Positions 50,898 to 59,888 of a stretch of 64,000 nt of DNA are shown in pieces. Position 1 is the first letter of the stretch, and each line of letters starts with the position of its first letter. A program made the position numbers and the translations under genes. The stretch comes from Nonomuraea maritima (lineage in GTDB: Bacteria; Actinomycetota; Actinomycetes; Streptosporangiales; Streptosporangiaceae): positions 62,001 through 126,000 of the forward strand of contig NZ_FNFB01000009.1 of assembly GCF_900100395.1 (NCBI RefSeq), written 5' to 3'. Below the pieces are notes generated by a model that did no database searches, was not told where the DNA came from, and saw only the letters and a list, made by a program, of their open reading frames with translations.

Positions 50898-53144
50898 GAT
50901 CGGTTCCCCTCGTGTGCAGGTACGTCGCGGGACGCCGTTGATCCGGGCCTCGCGATGGTCGGCGTCGATGAACAGCCGGCGTCCCCGGTAGTGGATCGGC
51001 AGCGACAGCAGGCCGAGCCGGTCGGGCACGTCCGGATCCAGGAACAGCCCCTCTGGACGCAGCTCCAGCCCGAGGTAGCAGCGCTGCAACAGGTCGAGCG
51101 AGCCGCCCATGGCGCCCAGGTGGATGCCCTCGGCGGTGGTGCCGCCCTGGACGTCCTCGACGTCGCCGGCCAGGGCCTCGGTGAGGAACCGCCACGACCG
51201 GGGACGGTTGGAGCGGCTCAGCACCCACGCGTGCACGACGGCGCTCAGCGTCGAACCGTGGCTGGTGCGTTCCAGGTAGTACGCGATCGTCCGGGGGATC
51301 AGGCCGGGCGCGACCGGGTAGCCGAGCCGTTCGAGCAGCGCGACCAGCTCGCCCCCGGACAGCAGGTAGCACAGCATGAGCGTGTCGGCCTGCTTGGACG
51401 CCTTGTAACGGTTGACGTCGTCGCCCTCGGCCTCGAGGGCGCGGTCGAGGCGGCGCACGCCGCGGTAGCGGTCCCAGTCGAGCTCCAGCAGGTCGGCGTA
51501 CCCGGTGAACTGGCTGATGACGCCGTCGTGGAAGTCGACCCGCAGGCGGCGGCTGACGTCGTCCCAGTGCGTCAGCTCGTCCGGGGGAGGGGCGAGGTGC
51601 GGGACGAGCCGCGCGGTGTCGAGAGCGCGCAGCATGAGCCACGCCGTCATGACGTTGGTGTAGGCGTTGTTGGCCAGCCCGGGTTCGGCCGCCCCCGGGT
51701 AGGCGTCGTGGTACTCGTCCGGGCCCATGACCCCGCGGATCTCGTAGCGGCCGGCCACGGGCTCGGCCAGCGAGGCGAAGAAGCGCGCGATGTCGAGCAG
51801 CAGCTCGGCGCACCACGTCGGCAGGGAGCCGGTGGCCAGGTGGTGCTGCCAGACGTTGTAGGCGACGGCCAGGCCGACGTGCCGCTGCAGCCGCGAGTTG
51901 TCGGGCACCCAGCGTCCCGACATCGGGTTGAGGTGCAGCGTCTGGGTCTCCTCGCGGCCGTCGCTGCCGCTCTGCCACGGGAACATCGCGCCCGCGTACC
52001 CGGCCTGCGCGGCGGCGTCCCTGGCCTCGGGCAGCCGCCGCCACCGGTAGCGCAGCAGCCCGCGCGCGATCTCGGGGAAGCGCAGGTCGAGCCAGGGCAG
52101 CACGAACAGCTCGTCCCAGAACACATGCCCCCGGTACGCCTCCCCGTGCAGGCCGCGCGCGGGCACCCCGACGTCGAGGTCGGCGGTGTGCGGCGACAGC
52201 GTCTGCAGCAGGTGGAAGACGTGCAGGTGGACGAGCCGCGACAGCTCGGGGCCGTCCACGTCGAGACGGGCCTGCCGCCACAGCCGTTCCCAGGCGGCCT
52301 CGTGGCGGGCCAGCAGCTCGCCGAAGCCCGGCGCGCGGCGTACGTGGCGCAGCGCCGACGAGCGGGCGTCGTGGCTGGCCGGGTCGCGCGACGACGTCAG
52401 CGACACGACCTTCGTCAGCCGGGCGGGCTCGCCCGCGGCCAGGTCGAGCACGTGGTCGGAGTCGACGTGGCCGAGGCCGAGCGCCGGACGGGAAGGCGGC
52501 GCGTCACCGTCGACGCGGGCGGCCAGGGCCACCGTCACGTGCGAGGCGCGGGTGGCCGCGGTCAGCCAGGCGAGGTCGTTCTCCGAGCCGGTCGCGTGCC
52601 CGGTGAGGTGGTCGCCGCGCAGCGCCCGGTAGCGGACCACGCCGCGGTTCGTCACCCGCCCCTCCAGCCGGGCGCGTACGCGCAGCGGCCCCGACCAGTT
52701 CTCGGCGGTGAACGCGGTCTCCATGGCGGCCACGTACGGGTCGGCCATCGACACCAGGCGGCGCTGCCGTACGTGCGTGACCCGGCCCTCGGCGTCGCGC
52801 CAGCGCAGCTCCCGCAGCAGCAGGCCGCGCCGCATGTCGAGCTCGTGCCGGTAGAGCGGCAGCTCGGCCCGGTCGGGGCTGAACCACTCGGAACCGGGCG
52901 TCGCGAACGTCAGCGGCAGCCAGTCGGGCAGGTTGACGATGTCCTCGTTGGTCACGGTGTGCCCGGCGACCACCGAGTCCAGCCGGTCGTAGCAGCCGGC
53001 CAGGTAGGTGCCCGGCGTGCGCGGCCCGCCGTCGGGGGTGGCGCCCCGCGTGGCGAAGCGGCCGTTGCCCAGCGTGCACAGCGCCTCCCGCAGCTCCTCG
53101 CCCTCCGGGTGGAAGCCATCGTAGGCCAGCGTCCAGGCGCTCAT
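50241..53144 (-). CDS. GH65 glycoside phosphorylase reading in frame into an HTH/PPOX protein
   Basis: ATG 53144 overlaps the HAD stop (ATGA). Residues 1-745 are a GH65 phosphorylase of the maltose/trehalose/kojibiose type: N-terminal sandwich (ALCTLGNGRFATRGA), (alpha/alpha)6 barrel with general acid Glu477 in GVMGPDEYHDAYPG, phosphate-site region KQADTLMLCYLL and HGSTLS. The expected last beta strands of the C-terminal domain are absent. After RRLFIDADHREARINGVPRR no stop occurs, and the frame continues into a complete HTH/pyridoxamine-oxidase-like protein for 967 aa in total. This is a natural fusion or a lost stop. Confidence 0.82.
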   Translation of the reverse strand: MSAWTLAYDGFHPEGEELREALCTLGNGRFATRGATPDGGPRTPGTYLAGCYDRLDSVVAGHTVTNEDIVNLPDWLPLTFATPGSEWFSPDRAELPLYRHELDMRRGLLLRELRWRDAEGRVTHVRQRRLVSMADPYVAAMETAFTAENWSGPLRVRARLEGRVTNRGVVRYRALRGDHLTGHATGSENDLAWLTAATRASHVTVALAARVDGDAPPSRPALGLGHVDSDHVLDLAAGEPARLTKVVSLTSSRDPASHDARSSALRHVRRAPGFGELLARHEAAWERLWRQARLDVDGPELSRLVHLHVFHLLQTLSPHTADLDVGVPARGLHGEAYRGHVFWDELFVLPWLDLRFPEIARGLLRYRWRRLPEARDAAAQAGYAGAMFPWQSGSDGREETQTLHLNPMSGRWVPDNSRLQRHVGLAVAYNVWQHHLATGSLPTWCAELLLDIARFFASLAEPVAGRYEIRGVMGPDEYHDAYPGAAEPGLANNAYTNVMTAWLMLRALDTARLVPHLAPPPDELTHWDDVSRRLRVDFHDGVISQFTGYADLLELDWDRYRGVRRLDRALEAEGDDVNRYKASKQADTLMLCYLLSGGELVALLERLGYPVAPGLIPRTIAYYLERTSHGSTLSAVVHAWVLSRSNRPRSWRFLTEALAGDVEDVQGGTTAEGIHLGAMGGSLDLLQRCYLGLELRPEGLFLDPDVPDRLGLLSLPIHYRGRRLFIDADHREARINGVPRRTCTRGEPIMPGTGDLGRRIIHHRKRLGMTREQVAEHANLSPGYLTYLEENADNPDTGTLYRLADALRTTVSELLGAGHDRPPGRGPAMAHPTLERLEEDECLRLIAPGGIGRVAFDGPLGPTVLPVNYTMHEGNIVFRTAAGGPMDTELRSGSEGVDIKIGFEVDRLDEARREGWSVMVHGPAHHVPPEEAEELAGADVTPWAGGERRLYVRIAPHQITGRRIHGV

Positions 53145-53908
53145 CGCCGGCCCACGGGCACCCGTCCGGTCACGTCGGCGTCGGCCAGGTCGGTGACGAT
53201 CGCGCTCGCGCCCGCGGCCAGCAGCGCGGCGGTGCGCCGGCCGGTGCGGTCGACCGCGACCACCAGCCCGAAGTCGCCCCTGCGGGCGGCCTCGACGCCG
53301 GGCAGGGCGTCCTCCACGACACCGATCTCCTCGACAGGCAGTTCCAGCCGGCGCGCGGCCTCCAGGAACAGCGCAGGGTCCGGCTTGCCCGGCAGGCCGA
53401 GCGCGGCCAGGTCGTTGCCGTCGACGAGCACGTCGAACAGGTGCTGCAGCCCGGACGGCGCCACGACGGCCCTGCCGTGCCGGCTCGCCGACACCGCGCC
53501 GGTGCGGCAGCCGCGTCGCCGCAGCTCGTGCAGCAGGGCGACGGTGGACGGGAACGGCGCCGCGCCGTGCTTGGCGATCTCCTCGCGGAACAACGCGTCC
53601 TTGGCTCGGGCCAGGCCGTGCACCGTCGGCGCTCCCGGCTCGTCGTCCGGGGTGCCCTCGGGCAGCGAGATGCCGCGCGAGGCGAGGAACGTCCGCACGC
53701 CGTCGAGGCGCGGGCGGCCGTCCACGTACGCGAGGTAGTCGTCGGGCAGGGTGAACGGCTCGGACCTGCCGCGCAGGTAGCCGTCGAAGACGTGCTTCCA
53801 CGCGGCGGCGTGCACCTTGGCGGTGTCGGTGACCACTCCGTCGATGTCGAAGAGGACGGCACGCAGGCGGGTGAGGTCGAATATGGACATATGGGACGCA
53901 TACCCCAC
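53141..53908 (-). CDS. HAD-superfamily beta-phosphoglucomutase-like phosphatase/mutase
   Basis: 255 aa from GTG 53908 (GGAGG seven bases upstream); ATG 53890 is an alternative. HAD motif I: LFDIDGVVTDT with both Asp residues; motif II VSASRHG; motif III Lys in GLPGKPDPALFLEA; motif IV VVEDALPGVEAA. With the coupled GH65 gene it forms the classic disaccharide phosphorolysis pair: the phosphorylase yields beta-glucose-1-phosphate and this enzyme converts it to glucose-6-phosphate. Confidence 0.92.
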   Translation of the reverse strand: MGYASHMSIFDLTRLRAVLFDIDGVVTDTAKVHAAAWKHVFDGYLRGRSEPFTLPDDYLAYVDGRPRLDGVRTFLASRGISLPEGTPDDEPGAPTVHGLARAKDALFREEIAKHGAAPFPSTVALLHELRRRGCRTGAVSASRHGRAVVAPSGLQHLFDVLVDGNDLAALGLPGKPDPALFLEAARRLELPVEEIGVVEDALPGVEAARRGDFGLVVAVDRTGRRTAALLAAGASAIVTDLADADVTGRVPVGRR

Positions 53909-53935
53909 CAGCGGTCCTCCAGCCCTGCCGTGGGG

Positions 53936-54190
53936 CTAGGACGTCAGGACGTCGATGTTGCTGGCCGCCCAGATCAGGAACGCGCCGACGAGGCCCACCT
54001 TCACGAGCGTGAAGAAGCCGCCCCGGAAGTCTTTGCGGATGCCGGGCAACGACGCCCTCGCCCCCTGCAGATCGGCGATGGCCTTGCGCCATCGGCCGTA
54101 CAGGTCGATCGTCCGCTGGAGACGTCGCCCCACGAAAATGAAGGCGATCGCGACGACGATCAAAAGTATGACGCCCCGGTCTTCGCTCAC
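53936..54190 (-). CDS. Small hypothetical membrane protein
   Basis: 84 aa from GTG 54190 (a start at 54220 is possible). Two hydrophobic segments, GVILLIVVAIAFIFVG near the N-terminus and FTLVKVGLVGAFLIWAAS near the C-terminus, are separated by a basic amphipathic helix (RTIDLYGRWRKAIADLQGAR). No family recognised. It lies upstream of and on the same strand as the HAD-GH65 pair. Confidence 0.6.
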   Translation of the reverse strand: MSEDRGVILLIVVAIAFIFVGRRLQRTIDLYGRWRKAIADLQGARASLPGIRKDFRGGFFTLVKVGLVGAFLIWAASNIDVLTS

Positions 54191-54360
54191 GACCAAACCG
54201 TAGACCGAGCATGACCGCACGCCAAGGGGTCAGCGCATTCAGGCGGCGGCAAGACGCTACAAGACGGGACAATCCGCCGCCCCGCTGTCCGTACTCCACG
54301 TTCCCCGGGTACGTCTTCCTCGTCAAGCCGTGCGGGACCCCGCCCCCAGGAGGTTGCCGG

Positions 54361-55260
54361 ATGAGGTCGTTCACCGAGCGGGCGCTGCCGCTGCTGACCG
54401 CCGTCGGCTTGGGGGTGCTCGGGCCGGCCCTCGCGGGCTGCGGCGGCACGAGTGCGCCACCCGCCACCGCCACCACCACGCCGTCCTCACCCGCAGCCAC
54501 CTCGGAGCCCACGAGGGAGGGCGGCGAGGAGGGCCCCGAGGAGGGCCCCGAGGAGGGCGCGGGGGAGGGCACGCCCGGTGGTGGGTCGCCGGCCCCCGCC
54601 ACGAGCGGCGCCCGGCCCGACCCGGACGAGGGACAGGACCACCTCGTCGCCGGTCACTACCAGCCGCTGTGGCCGTTCGCCGATTCCCAGCAGGTCACGG
54701 CCTGGCAGCGCGCCCACCGCGCGAACGGCACCGGCGCCTGGCACCTCGACGCCCGCCGCACCGCCCTCGCCTTCACCCGCGACCACCTCGGCTTCACCGA
54801 GATCGACCAGGCCGTCAAAACGGTCGTCGACGGCCGGCACGCCCGCGTCCACGTCGGGTACCGCAGCGAGGAGGCCGGTCGCCCGCTCGTGGCCGCCGTC
54901 GTCCACCTCGTACGGTACGGCCGGGGCGCGGACGCCCCGTGGGAGGTCGTCGGCACCGACGACACCACCTTCACCCTCACCCGCCCCGCGTACGGGGCGA
55001 CCGCCGGCTCCCCGCTGACCGTGGGCGGTCGCATCACCGGTGTGGACGAGAGCATCAGGGTCCGGGTGCTGCGCCCCGGCTCGTCCGCGCCCGTGGGGGA
55101 GCGCTGCTGCGCGCCCGCCGGCGGTGAGAACGCGGCGTGGTCGGCCCGGGTCTCCTACAAGGCCGAGCCCGGCAGGACGCTCACCGTCGTGGCCTCGACC
55201 GGCGGCCACATCGCGGAGGTCGAACGCTTCGCGGTGACCGGGGTGCGCCCGCCGTCCTGA
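54361..55260 (+). CDS. Secreted lipoprotein with low-complexity linker and Gmad2-like domain
   Basis: 299 aa; ATG 54361 (the open frame extends upstream without support). Signal peptide ends at the lipobox ALAGC. Then comes a Pro/Thr/Ser and Glu-Gly-Pro linker (EEGPEEGPEEG), a domain with WPFADSQQVTAWQRAHRANG, and a C-terminal immunoglobulin-like Gmad2 type region (PLTVGGRITGVDESIRVRVL; GRTLTVVASTGG). Anchored to the outer face of the membrane; function unknown. Confidence 0.82.
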   Translation: MRSFTERALPLLTAVGLGVLGPALAGCGGTSAPPATATTTPSSPAATSEPTREGGEEGPEEGPEEGAGEGTPGGGSPAPATSGARPDPDEGQDHLVAGHYQPLWPFADSQQVTAWQRAHRANGTGAWHLDARRTALAFTRDHLGFTEIDQAVKTVVDGRHARVHVGYRSEEAGRPLVAAVVHLVRYGRGADAPWEVVGTDDTTFTLTRPAYGATAGSPLTVGGRITGVDESIRVRVLRPGSSAPVGERCCAPAGGENAAWSARVSYKAEPGRTLTVVASTGGHIAEVERFAVTGVRPPS

Positions 55261-55267
55261 GGGCAGG

Positions 55268-55594
55268 TCAGCGGCCGAGGACGCGGTCGACGATGTCGCG
55301 GACGCTCGCGACGACCTGCTCCTTGTCGTACGGAGCCGTACCGGAGATCATGTCGTGCAGCGCGCCGTGCACCCCGTGATAGGCGACGCGGGCGAAGACC
55401 GCTGCGGACCCAGGCCGCAGCGCCCCGGCGGCCATCCCGCGCTCGATCGCCTCGGCGAGCAGCGCGATGACCCGCCGGTTCGTCTCCGCGCAGAGGGCGA
55501 GGGCCTTGGCGTCGGCGGAGCCGTAGACGACGCGGTGCAGGTCGGCGTGCTCCACGGCATGGTCGATCAGCCGCTCCAGCAGCGCGGTGAGCAC
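55268..55594 (-). pseudogene. Truncated TetR regulator (DNA-binding domain missing)
   Basis: About 108 residues matching only a TetR C-terminal ligand domain (LIDHAVEHADLHRVVYGSAD; VFARVAYHGVHGALHDMISG). The coding homology stops at about 55597, exactly where a plus-strand hydrolase fragment begins, so the HTH was removed by a deletion or recombination. Confidence 0.7.
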
Positions 55595-55603
55595 GTCGAT
55601 CAG

Positions 55604-55845
55604 TCGAACACGACCAGCACCTGTTCGAAGAGCAGATCATCGACCTGCTGGACGCGCTCGGCATCGACCGCCGGGTGACGGTCGTCGCCCTCGCGTTCGG
55701 CGGCCCGATCGCGGCCGAGTTCACCGTGCATCACCCCGAGCGGGTCTCCCGCCTCTGCCTGGTCGACGGCGTGGGTCATCTCCCGCACTTCGAGCGTCCT
55801 GACGAGACGGCTGAGATCGTCCTGGACTTTCTGCGGCGGTCCTGA
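55604..55845 (+). pseudogene. Alpha/beta-hydrolase fragment with internal deletion
   Basis: Reads FEEQIIDLLDALGIDRRVTV, then VALAFGGPIAAEFTVHHPER and VSRLCLVD, then jumps to the C-terminal catalytic-His region GVGHLPHFERPDE and ends at 55845. The nucleophile position is Phe rather than Ser (AFGGP), and about 120 central residues plus the N-terminus are missing. Non-functional. Confidence 0.7.
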
Positions 55846-55856
55846 CCGCCGGCTGG

Positions 55857-56804
55857 TCAGTCCGGCGCCTGCTCGCGCAGGCGGTCGGCGAGGCGGCGGA
55901 CGGCGGTGCGGAGTTCCGGGGGCGACGAGATGGTGAACGGGAAGCCGAGGCCGGCGATCATGGCGGCCATGCCGTCCAGGGACTCGGCGCGCGTGCGCAG
56001 CAGGACTCCGTCCGGCGTCTCGGTGAGGGTGGCGACCGACGGCGGGATGCGGCGGGCCGCCTCGGCGAGGGGGACGTGCAGCACCACCTCGACGAGGTGC
56101 GCGTACGGCACCTGCGCCAGCGACGCGGTGACCTGCCGCACCGGGTCGGACTCCTCGGGGATCTCGTACGTGGCCGTCCCCGGGACGACGGAGTCGATCC
56201 GGTCGACGCGGAAGGTGCGGATGTCGCCGGACCGGTGGTCGTGGCCGGTCACGTACCAGCGGCCGGAGTGGAAGACCAGGCCGTGGCCGTCCACCTCGCG
56301 CTCGGTCCGGTCGCCTTTCCATGAGCGGTGGCGCAGGGTGACCCGGCGGCGGTCGCGGATCGCCGCGGCCAGGGCCAGCACGGCCCGGCTCGCGGGCGTC
56401 GGCGCCGCGCGTTCGGCGAGCGTGAAGTCGAGGGTCTCCTCCAGCGCGCCGGCCTGCTCCCGCAACGCGGACGGCAGCACCCGCCTGATCTTGGCCAGGG
56501 CGGCTTCGGTGGCCGCGGCGGCGAGACCCAGGCGGCGTCCGGCGAGCAGGCCGAGGACCACGGCGGTGGCCTCGTCGTCGGTCAGCATCAACGGCGGCAA
56601 TCTGTAGCCGGGCGTCAGCCGGTAGCCGCCGTAGCGGCCGCGTTCCGCGGTGACCGGGATGCCGAGTTCGGCGAGCCGGGAGGCGTAGCGGCGGACGGTG
56701 CGCTCGTCCACGCCGAGTCGCCGCGCCAGGTCGGGGCCGCCCAGCACGTGGTGCGCCTGGAGGAGCTCCAGCATCGCCAGCATCCTGGTCGCCGGATGAG
56801 ACAT
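55857..56804 (-). CDS. YafY/WYL-domain transcriptional regulator
   Basis: 315 aa. N-terminal DeoR-like HTH_11 (MLAMLELLQAHHVLGGPDLA; DERTVRRYASRLAELGIPVT) and central/C-terminal WYL domain (GLVFHSGRWYVTGHDHRSGD; IRTFRVDRIDSV), then the WCX tail. WYL domains sense nucleic acids or small ligands. It is divergent from the alpha/beta-hydrolase at 56887 with an 82-base gap, so it probably controls that gene. Confidence 0.92.
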   Translation of the reverse strand: MSHPATRMLAMLELLQAHHVLGGPDLARRLGVDERTVRRYASRLAELGIPVTAERGRYGGYRLTPGYRLPPLMLTDDEATAVVLGLLAGRRLGLAAAATEAALAKIRRVLPSALREQAGALEETLDFTLAERAAPTPASRAVLALAAAIRDRRRVTLRHRSWKGDRTEREVDGHGLVFHSGRWYVTGHDHRSGDIRTFRVDRIDSVVPGTATYEIPEESDPVRQVTASLAQVPYAHLVEVVLHVPLAEAARRIPPSVATLTETPDGVLLRTRAESLDGMAAMIAGLGFPFTISSPPELRTAVRRLADRLREQAPD

Positions 56805-56886
56805 GGGTCACCCTCTCAATCAGGGCGGGTTCTGTCCGCTATCGGCTTTAGCGTAGCCACCTCGACTCACCCGAAAGGACGTTGTG

Positions 56887-57594
56887 ATGGCGAATTACGT
56901 GTTGGTCCCCGGCTTCTGGCTCGGCGCCTGGGCCTGGGACGAGGTGGCGAGGGAGCTGCGCGCCGCCGGGCACCAGGTGCGGGCGGTGACCCTGGCGGGG
57001 CTGGCGGAGCGGGCCGGCGAACTGTCGCCGGAGGTCGGCGTGGAGACCCATGTCGCCGACATCCTCGCGGCGATGGACGGATGGGACGAGGTCGTCCTGG
57101 TGGGACACAGCGGGGCGAGCGTCCCGGTGACCGCGGTGGCCGACCGGCATCCCGAGCGGCTCGCCCGGGTCGTGTACGTCGACACCGCGCCGCTGCCGTC
57201 CGGTGTGGCGGTGATCGACTTCAACGACGGCGACACGCAGAAGGCCTGGCGCGCTCAGGTCGGGGACGGCCACGCGCTCGACGTGCCCTCCTTCGCGCCG
57301 GAGGAGGGGAGGTTCGCGGACCTCACCGAGGAGCGGTGGGAGGAGATCCGCGCGAAGGCGACGCCGCAGCCGTGGGGTGCGGCCACCCAGGCGGTGGAAC
57401 GGCCTGACCGGATCCCGGACACCCCGAAGACCATGGTCGCCTCGACCATGCCGGTCGCATTGATCCGACAGCTGATCGCCTCGGGGAACCCGGCGTTCGC
57501 CCCGCTCGGCACCCCCGAGTGGACCTTCGCCGAACTGCCGACCGGCCACTGGCCGATGTTCACGCGCCCAGCGGAACTCGCCGCACTGCTCTGA
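56887..57594 (+). CDS. Alpha/beta-hydrolase
   Basis: 235 aa, ATG 56887 with AAAGGA upstream. Oxyanion region YVLVPGFWLGAWAWDEV, nucleophile elbow GHSGAS (Ser in VLVGHSGASVPVTAV), and catalytic His near the end in LPTGHWPMFTRP. It resembles the salicylate esterase/EstC group of small hydrolases. Expressed divergently from the WYL regulator, a common 'regulator plus detox hydrolase' arrangement. Substrate unknown. Confidence 0.9.
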   Translation: MANYVLVPGFWLGAWAWDEVARELRAAGHQVRAVTLAGLAERAGELSPEVGVETHVADILAAMDGWDEVVLVGHSGASVPVTAVADRHPERLARVVYVDTAPLPSGVAVIDFNDGDTQKAWRAQVGDGHALDVPSFAPEEGRFADLTEERWEEIRAKATPQPWGAATQAVERPDRIPDTPKTMVASTMPVALIRQLIASGNPAFAPLGTPEWTFAELPTGHWPMFTRPAELAALL

Positions 57595-57644
57595 CGTCGC
57601 CGCGTCGGGTGCGCCGCTGTGACGCCGCGCTGCTTTGACGCCGC

Positions 57645-58420
57645 TCCGGCGGGCGGCCGGTGCTGGTGCCCAAACGGGCCGGCCGGGTCTCCGGCGGCCT
57701 GGACGACATGGTCATCAGCCTGTACGCGCACGGCATGAGCGTGCGCGACATCCAGCACCACCTGCTGCAGATCTACGACACCCAACTGTCGCACGAGCAG
57801 GTCTCCCGCATCACCGATCAGGTGCTGGAGGAGGTCAAGGCCTGGCAGTCACGTCCGCTGGAGGCGCGCTACCCGGTGGTGTTCCTGGACGCCATCGCGG
57901 TCAAGGTCAGAGATAACCACACCGTGCAGGCCAAGCCCGCCTACGTCGCGATCGGCGTCGACACCGACGGAGACAAGCACGTCCTGGGCATCTGGCTGGC
58001 CAAAATCCCGCTCGATGCCGCCACCGCCGGCGAGTCGGCCCGGTTCTGGGGCGCGGCGATGACCGACCTGCGCAACCGGGGCGTGCGCGACATCCTCATC
58101 GCCTGCACCGATGGCCTGCCCGGCTTTGAAGACGCCATCCACGCGGCGTTCCCGCACACCACGGTTCAGCGCTGCGTGGTGCACCTGGTGCGCAATGCGC
58201 TACGGCCTGTGGCCCGCCGCGACCGCACCGAGGTCGCCGCCGAACTACGCAAGATTCACACCGCGCCCACCATCGAAGCCGCCTTCGACGCCCTGGCCGA
58301 CTTCACCGCCTCGCCCTGAGGCGCCAAATATCCGCAGGCCGGCAAGGTGTTCGAGAACGCCTGGGACACCTTCACCCCGTTCTTCGCCTTCTCCCCGGCG
58401 GTTGCCCACATAGGCCCAGA
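57645..58420 (+). pseudogene. IS256-family transposase remnant
   Basis: Transposase (mutator/IS256) core: GGLDDMVISLYAHGMSVRDI, catalytic Asp in VVFLDAIAVKVRD, second Asp in ACTDGLPGFEDAI. The first ~100 residues are missing, a TGA at 58317-58319 interrupts the frame, and reading continues as GAKYPQAGKVFENAWDTFTP before ending at a junction near 58413. The third acidic residue region is lost, so it is inactive. Confidence 0.85.
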
Positions 58421-58564
58421 ACCCACATTGAGTGGATCTTGAGTGAGCTCGTGTTGATCGGCGGGGGTTCCGCTGTACCCGGTCTGCTGCCGCGCGGCCG
58501 AGGCGATCCGCCTGCGGTAGCTCCGCGTTCAGGCGCTCCCCGGGCCTTGACGGGGCCTGGCCGG

Positions 58565-59220
58565 TCACATCGCGGCGGTCTGCTGGTCGTGGTCGCGCAG
58601 CATGCGTAGGACGGTCGCCGCCGAGGGGTGACAGCCCTTCTTCTTTCCGCTGGTGATAACGAGCCGGGCAGCGACGTCGCGCAGGCTGAGATCCTGGGCG
58701 CGCAGGTGCAGGGTCATGGACAGCATGTTCTCGTCGGTGACGGCGGCGCCGCCGATGGCCTTGCCGCGGGCGCGGGCGGATTCGTGGCCTTCCAGAGTGC
58801 GGTCGCGAATGTACTCGCGCTCCATCCCGGACAGCGCCGCCAGCACGGTGAACACCACGCCCGAGGGGTCGTGGGAGCCCTGCAGCTCTCCGGTGAGGAA
58901 CTCCAGCCCGATGCCGGCGGCGCGCAGCTGCTCGGCCAGGGCGGCCAGGTCCAGGCCGCGGCCGAGCCGCTTGTGCTCGTGCACCACGAGGGTGACCGCC
59001 ACGCGCGCAGCTCCCGGGCCAGCGTGACGGCCTTATAGAGCTCGGGACGCGTGGTGGCGCGGGTGGAGATCTTCTCGGCGAAGACACGGGTGACGCCGGC
59101 GGCGGTTAGCGCGTCGAGCTGGGTGTCCAGGGATTGGCGGACGGTGGAGCCACGGGCGTAGCCGATCCGCGCGTGCCCGGTCGGCTCGGCGTAGGCCGCG
59201 AAGTGGAGTGGGAGAAGCAA
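58565..59220 (-). pseudogene. Serine recombinase (resolvase/invertase) with frameshift
   Basis: The N-terminal frame carries the catalytic serine motif ARIGYARGSTVRQSLDTQLD and KISTRATTRPELYKAVTLAR. Near 59005 the frame shifts, and the rest continues as VTLVVHEHKRLGRGLDLAAL, SGMEREYIRDRTLEGHESAR and a C-terminal HTH (DLSLRDVAARLVITSGKKKG). Both halves are well conserved, so the break is recent. It probably belonged to a transposon; an IS701-like end abuts its 5' side. Confidence 0.82.
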
Positions 59221-59251
59221 TTCCTGGCTCGGCCAGGACGAGATTGAACGG

Positions 59252-59465
59252 CTAGTACTCCAGTGACACTTTGCGATCACGGCTGGGATCTGCGCTGGTA
59301 GTGGCAGCGTCGGGCTGTGGCCTGGTGTCTGGGGCGGCGCGCAGGCGCGGGTCCTGGCCGTCCTCATCGCCGCTCTCCCAGCAGGACGGCACGCCGGTGT
59401 CCAGGCAGGTAGAGCGGATGCCGGGACCCTCGCTGAGAACGCCGTGCACGCATCGGCATCGTTAT
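59252..59465 (-). mobile_element. Internally deleted IS701-like element fragment
   Basis: CTAG followed by TACTCCAGTGACACTTTGCG at 59256 matches the right end of the complete IS at 59889-61298 in inverse orientation for about 60 bases. Further in, the minus strand reads RSTCLDTGVPS then GDEDGQDPRLRA, matching separate internal parts of that transposase. Several internal deletions have reduced it to about 210 bp. Confidence 0.7.
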
Positions 59466-59468
59466 GGT

Positions 59469-59879
59469 TTAGCCGCGCTCAACGTTGACTCTGCTTCCCT
59501 CGGCGTCGAACACCTCGCGATCTCCCAGGGGACGCTGGAGAACGACCTCTATGTCTTGCGGAGTGGTCGTCCCGAACCCACGATTGCGCGACTCCCAGAA
59601 GGCGAGCGTCACGGGGCACACGTCACGCAGCACGATCTTCACGTCGATTCGATCTGGTGACTCGTCGGCCTTCGCAGAAGCCACCGCGGTGCAGAGCTTC
59701 CCGTCCTTGCCCGCGTCGCCGAAAACCGTCACGATCAGCGTCTTGGATTCGGGCGAGGCCCGGAGTTGATGAATGGTGGCCACGAAATCGGGCTGCCGGT
59801 ACTCGGCGCAGGCGGCGAGCAGCAGGGCCAGAGCCGTCGCGATCAGCGCCTGCCGCGTTCCGGTCCTGCTGCTTCTCAT
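59469..59879 (-). CDS. Small lipoprotein
   Basis: 136 aa, ATG 59879. Lipoprotein signal: basic start, ALIATALALLLAAC with the lipid Cys. The mature part contains KTLIVTVFGDAGKDGKLCTA and a second cysteine in LRDVCPVTLAF; no family recognised. A complete IS701 element is inserted five bases upstream of its start codon, so the native promoter is displaced. Any expression must come from the element. Confidence 0.7.
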   Translation of the reverse strand: MRSSRTGTRQALIATALALLLAACAEYRQPDFVATIHQLRASPESKTLIVTVFGDAGKDGKLCTAVASAKADESPDRIDVKIVLRDVCPVTLAFWESRNRGFGTTTPQDIEVVLQRPLGDREVFDAEGSRVNVERG

Positions 59880-59888
59880 ATCGCCTAG

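Noticed and set aside
48963..53738. A 1591-codon open plus-strand frame across the phytase-like, PPOX, GH65 and HAD genes
   Set aside because: It is antisense to clearly conserved GH65 and HAD genes; composition is Ala/Arg/Gly/Pro noise typical of the opposite strand in GC-rich DNA.
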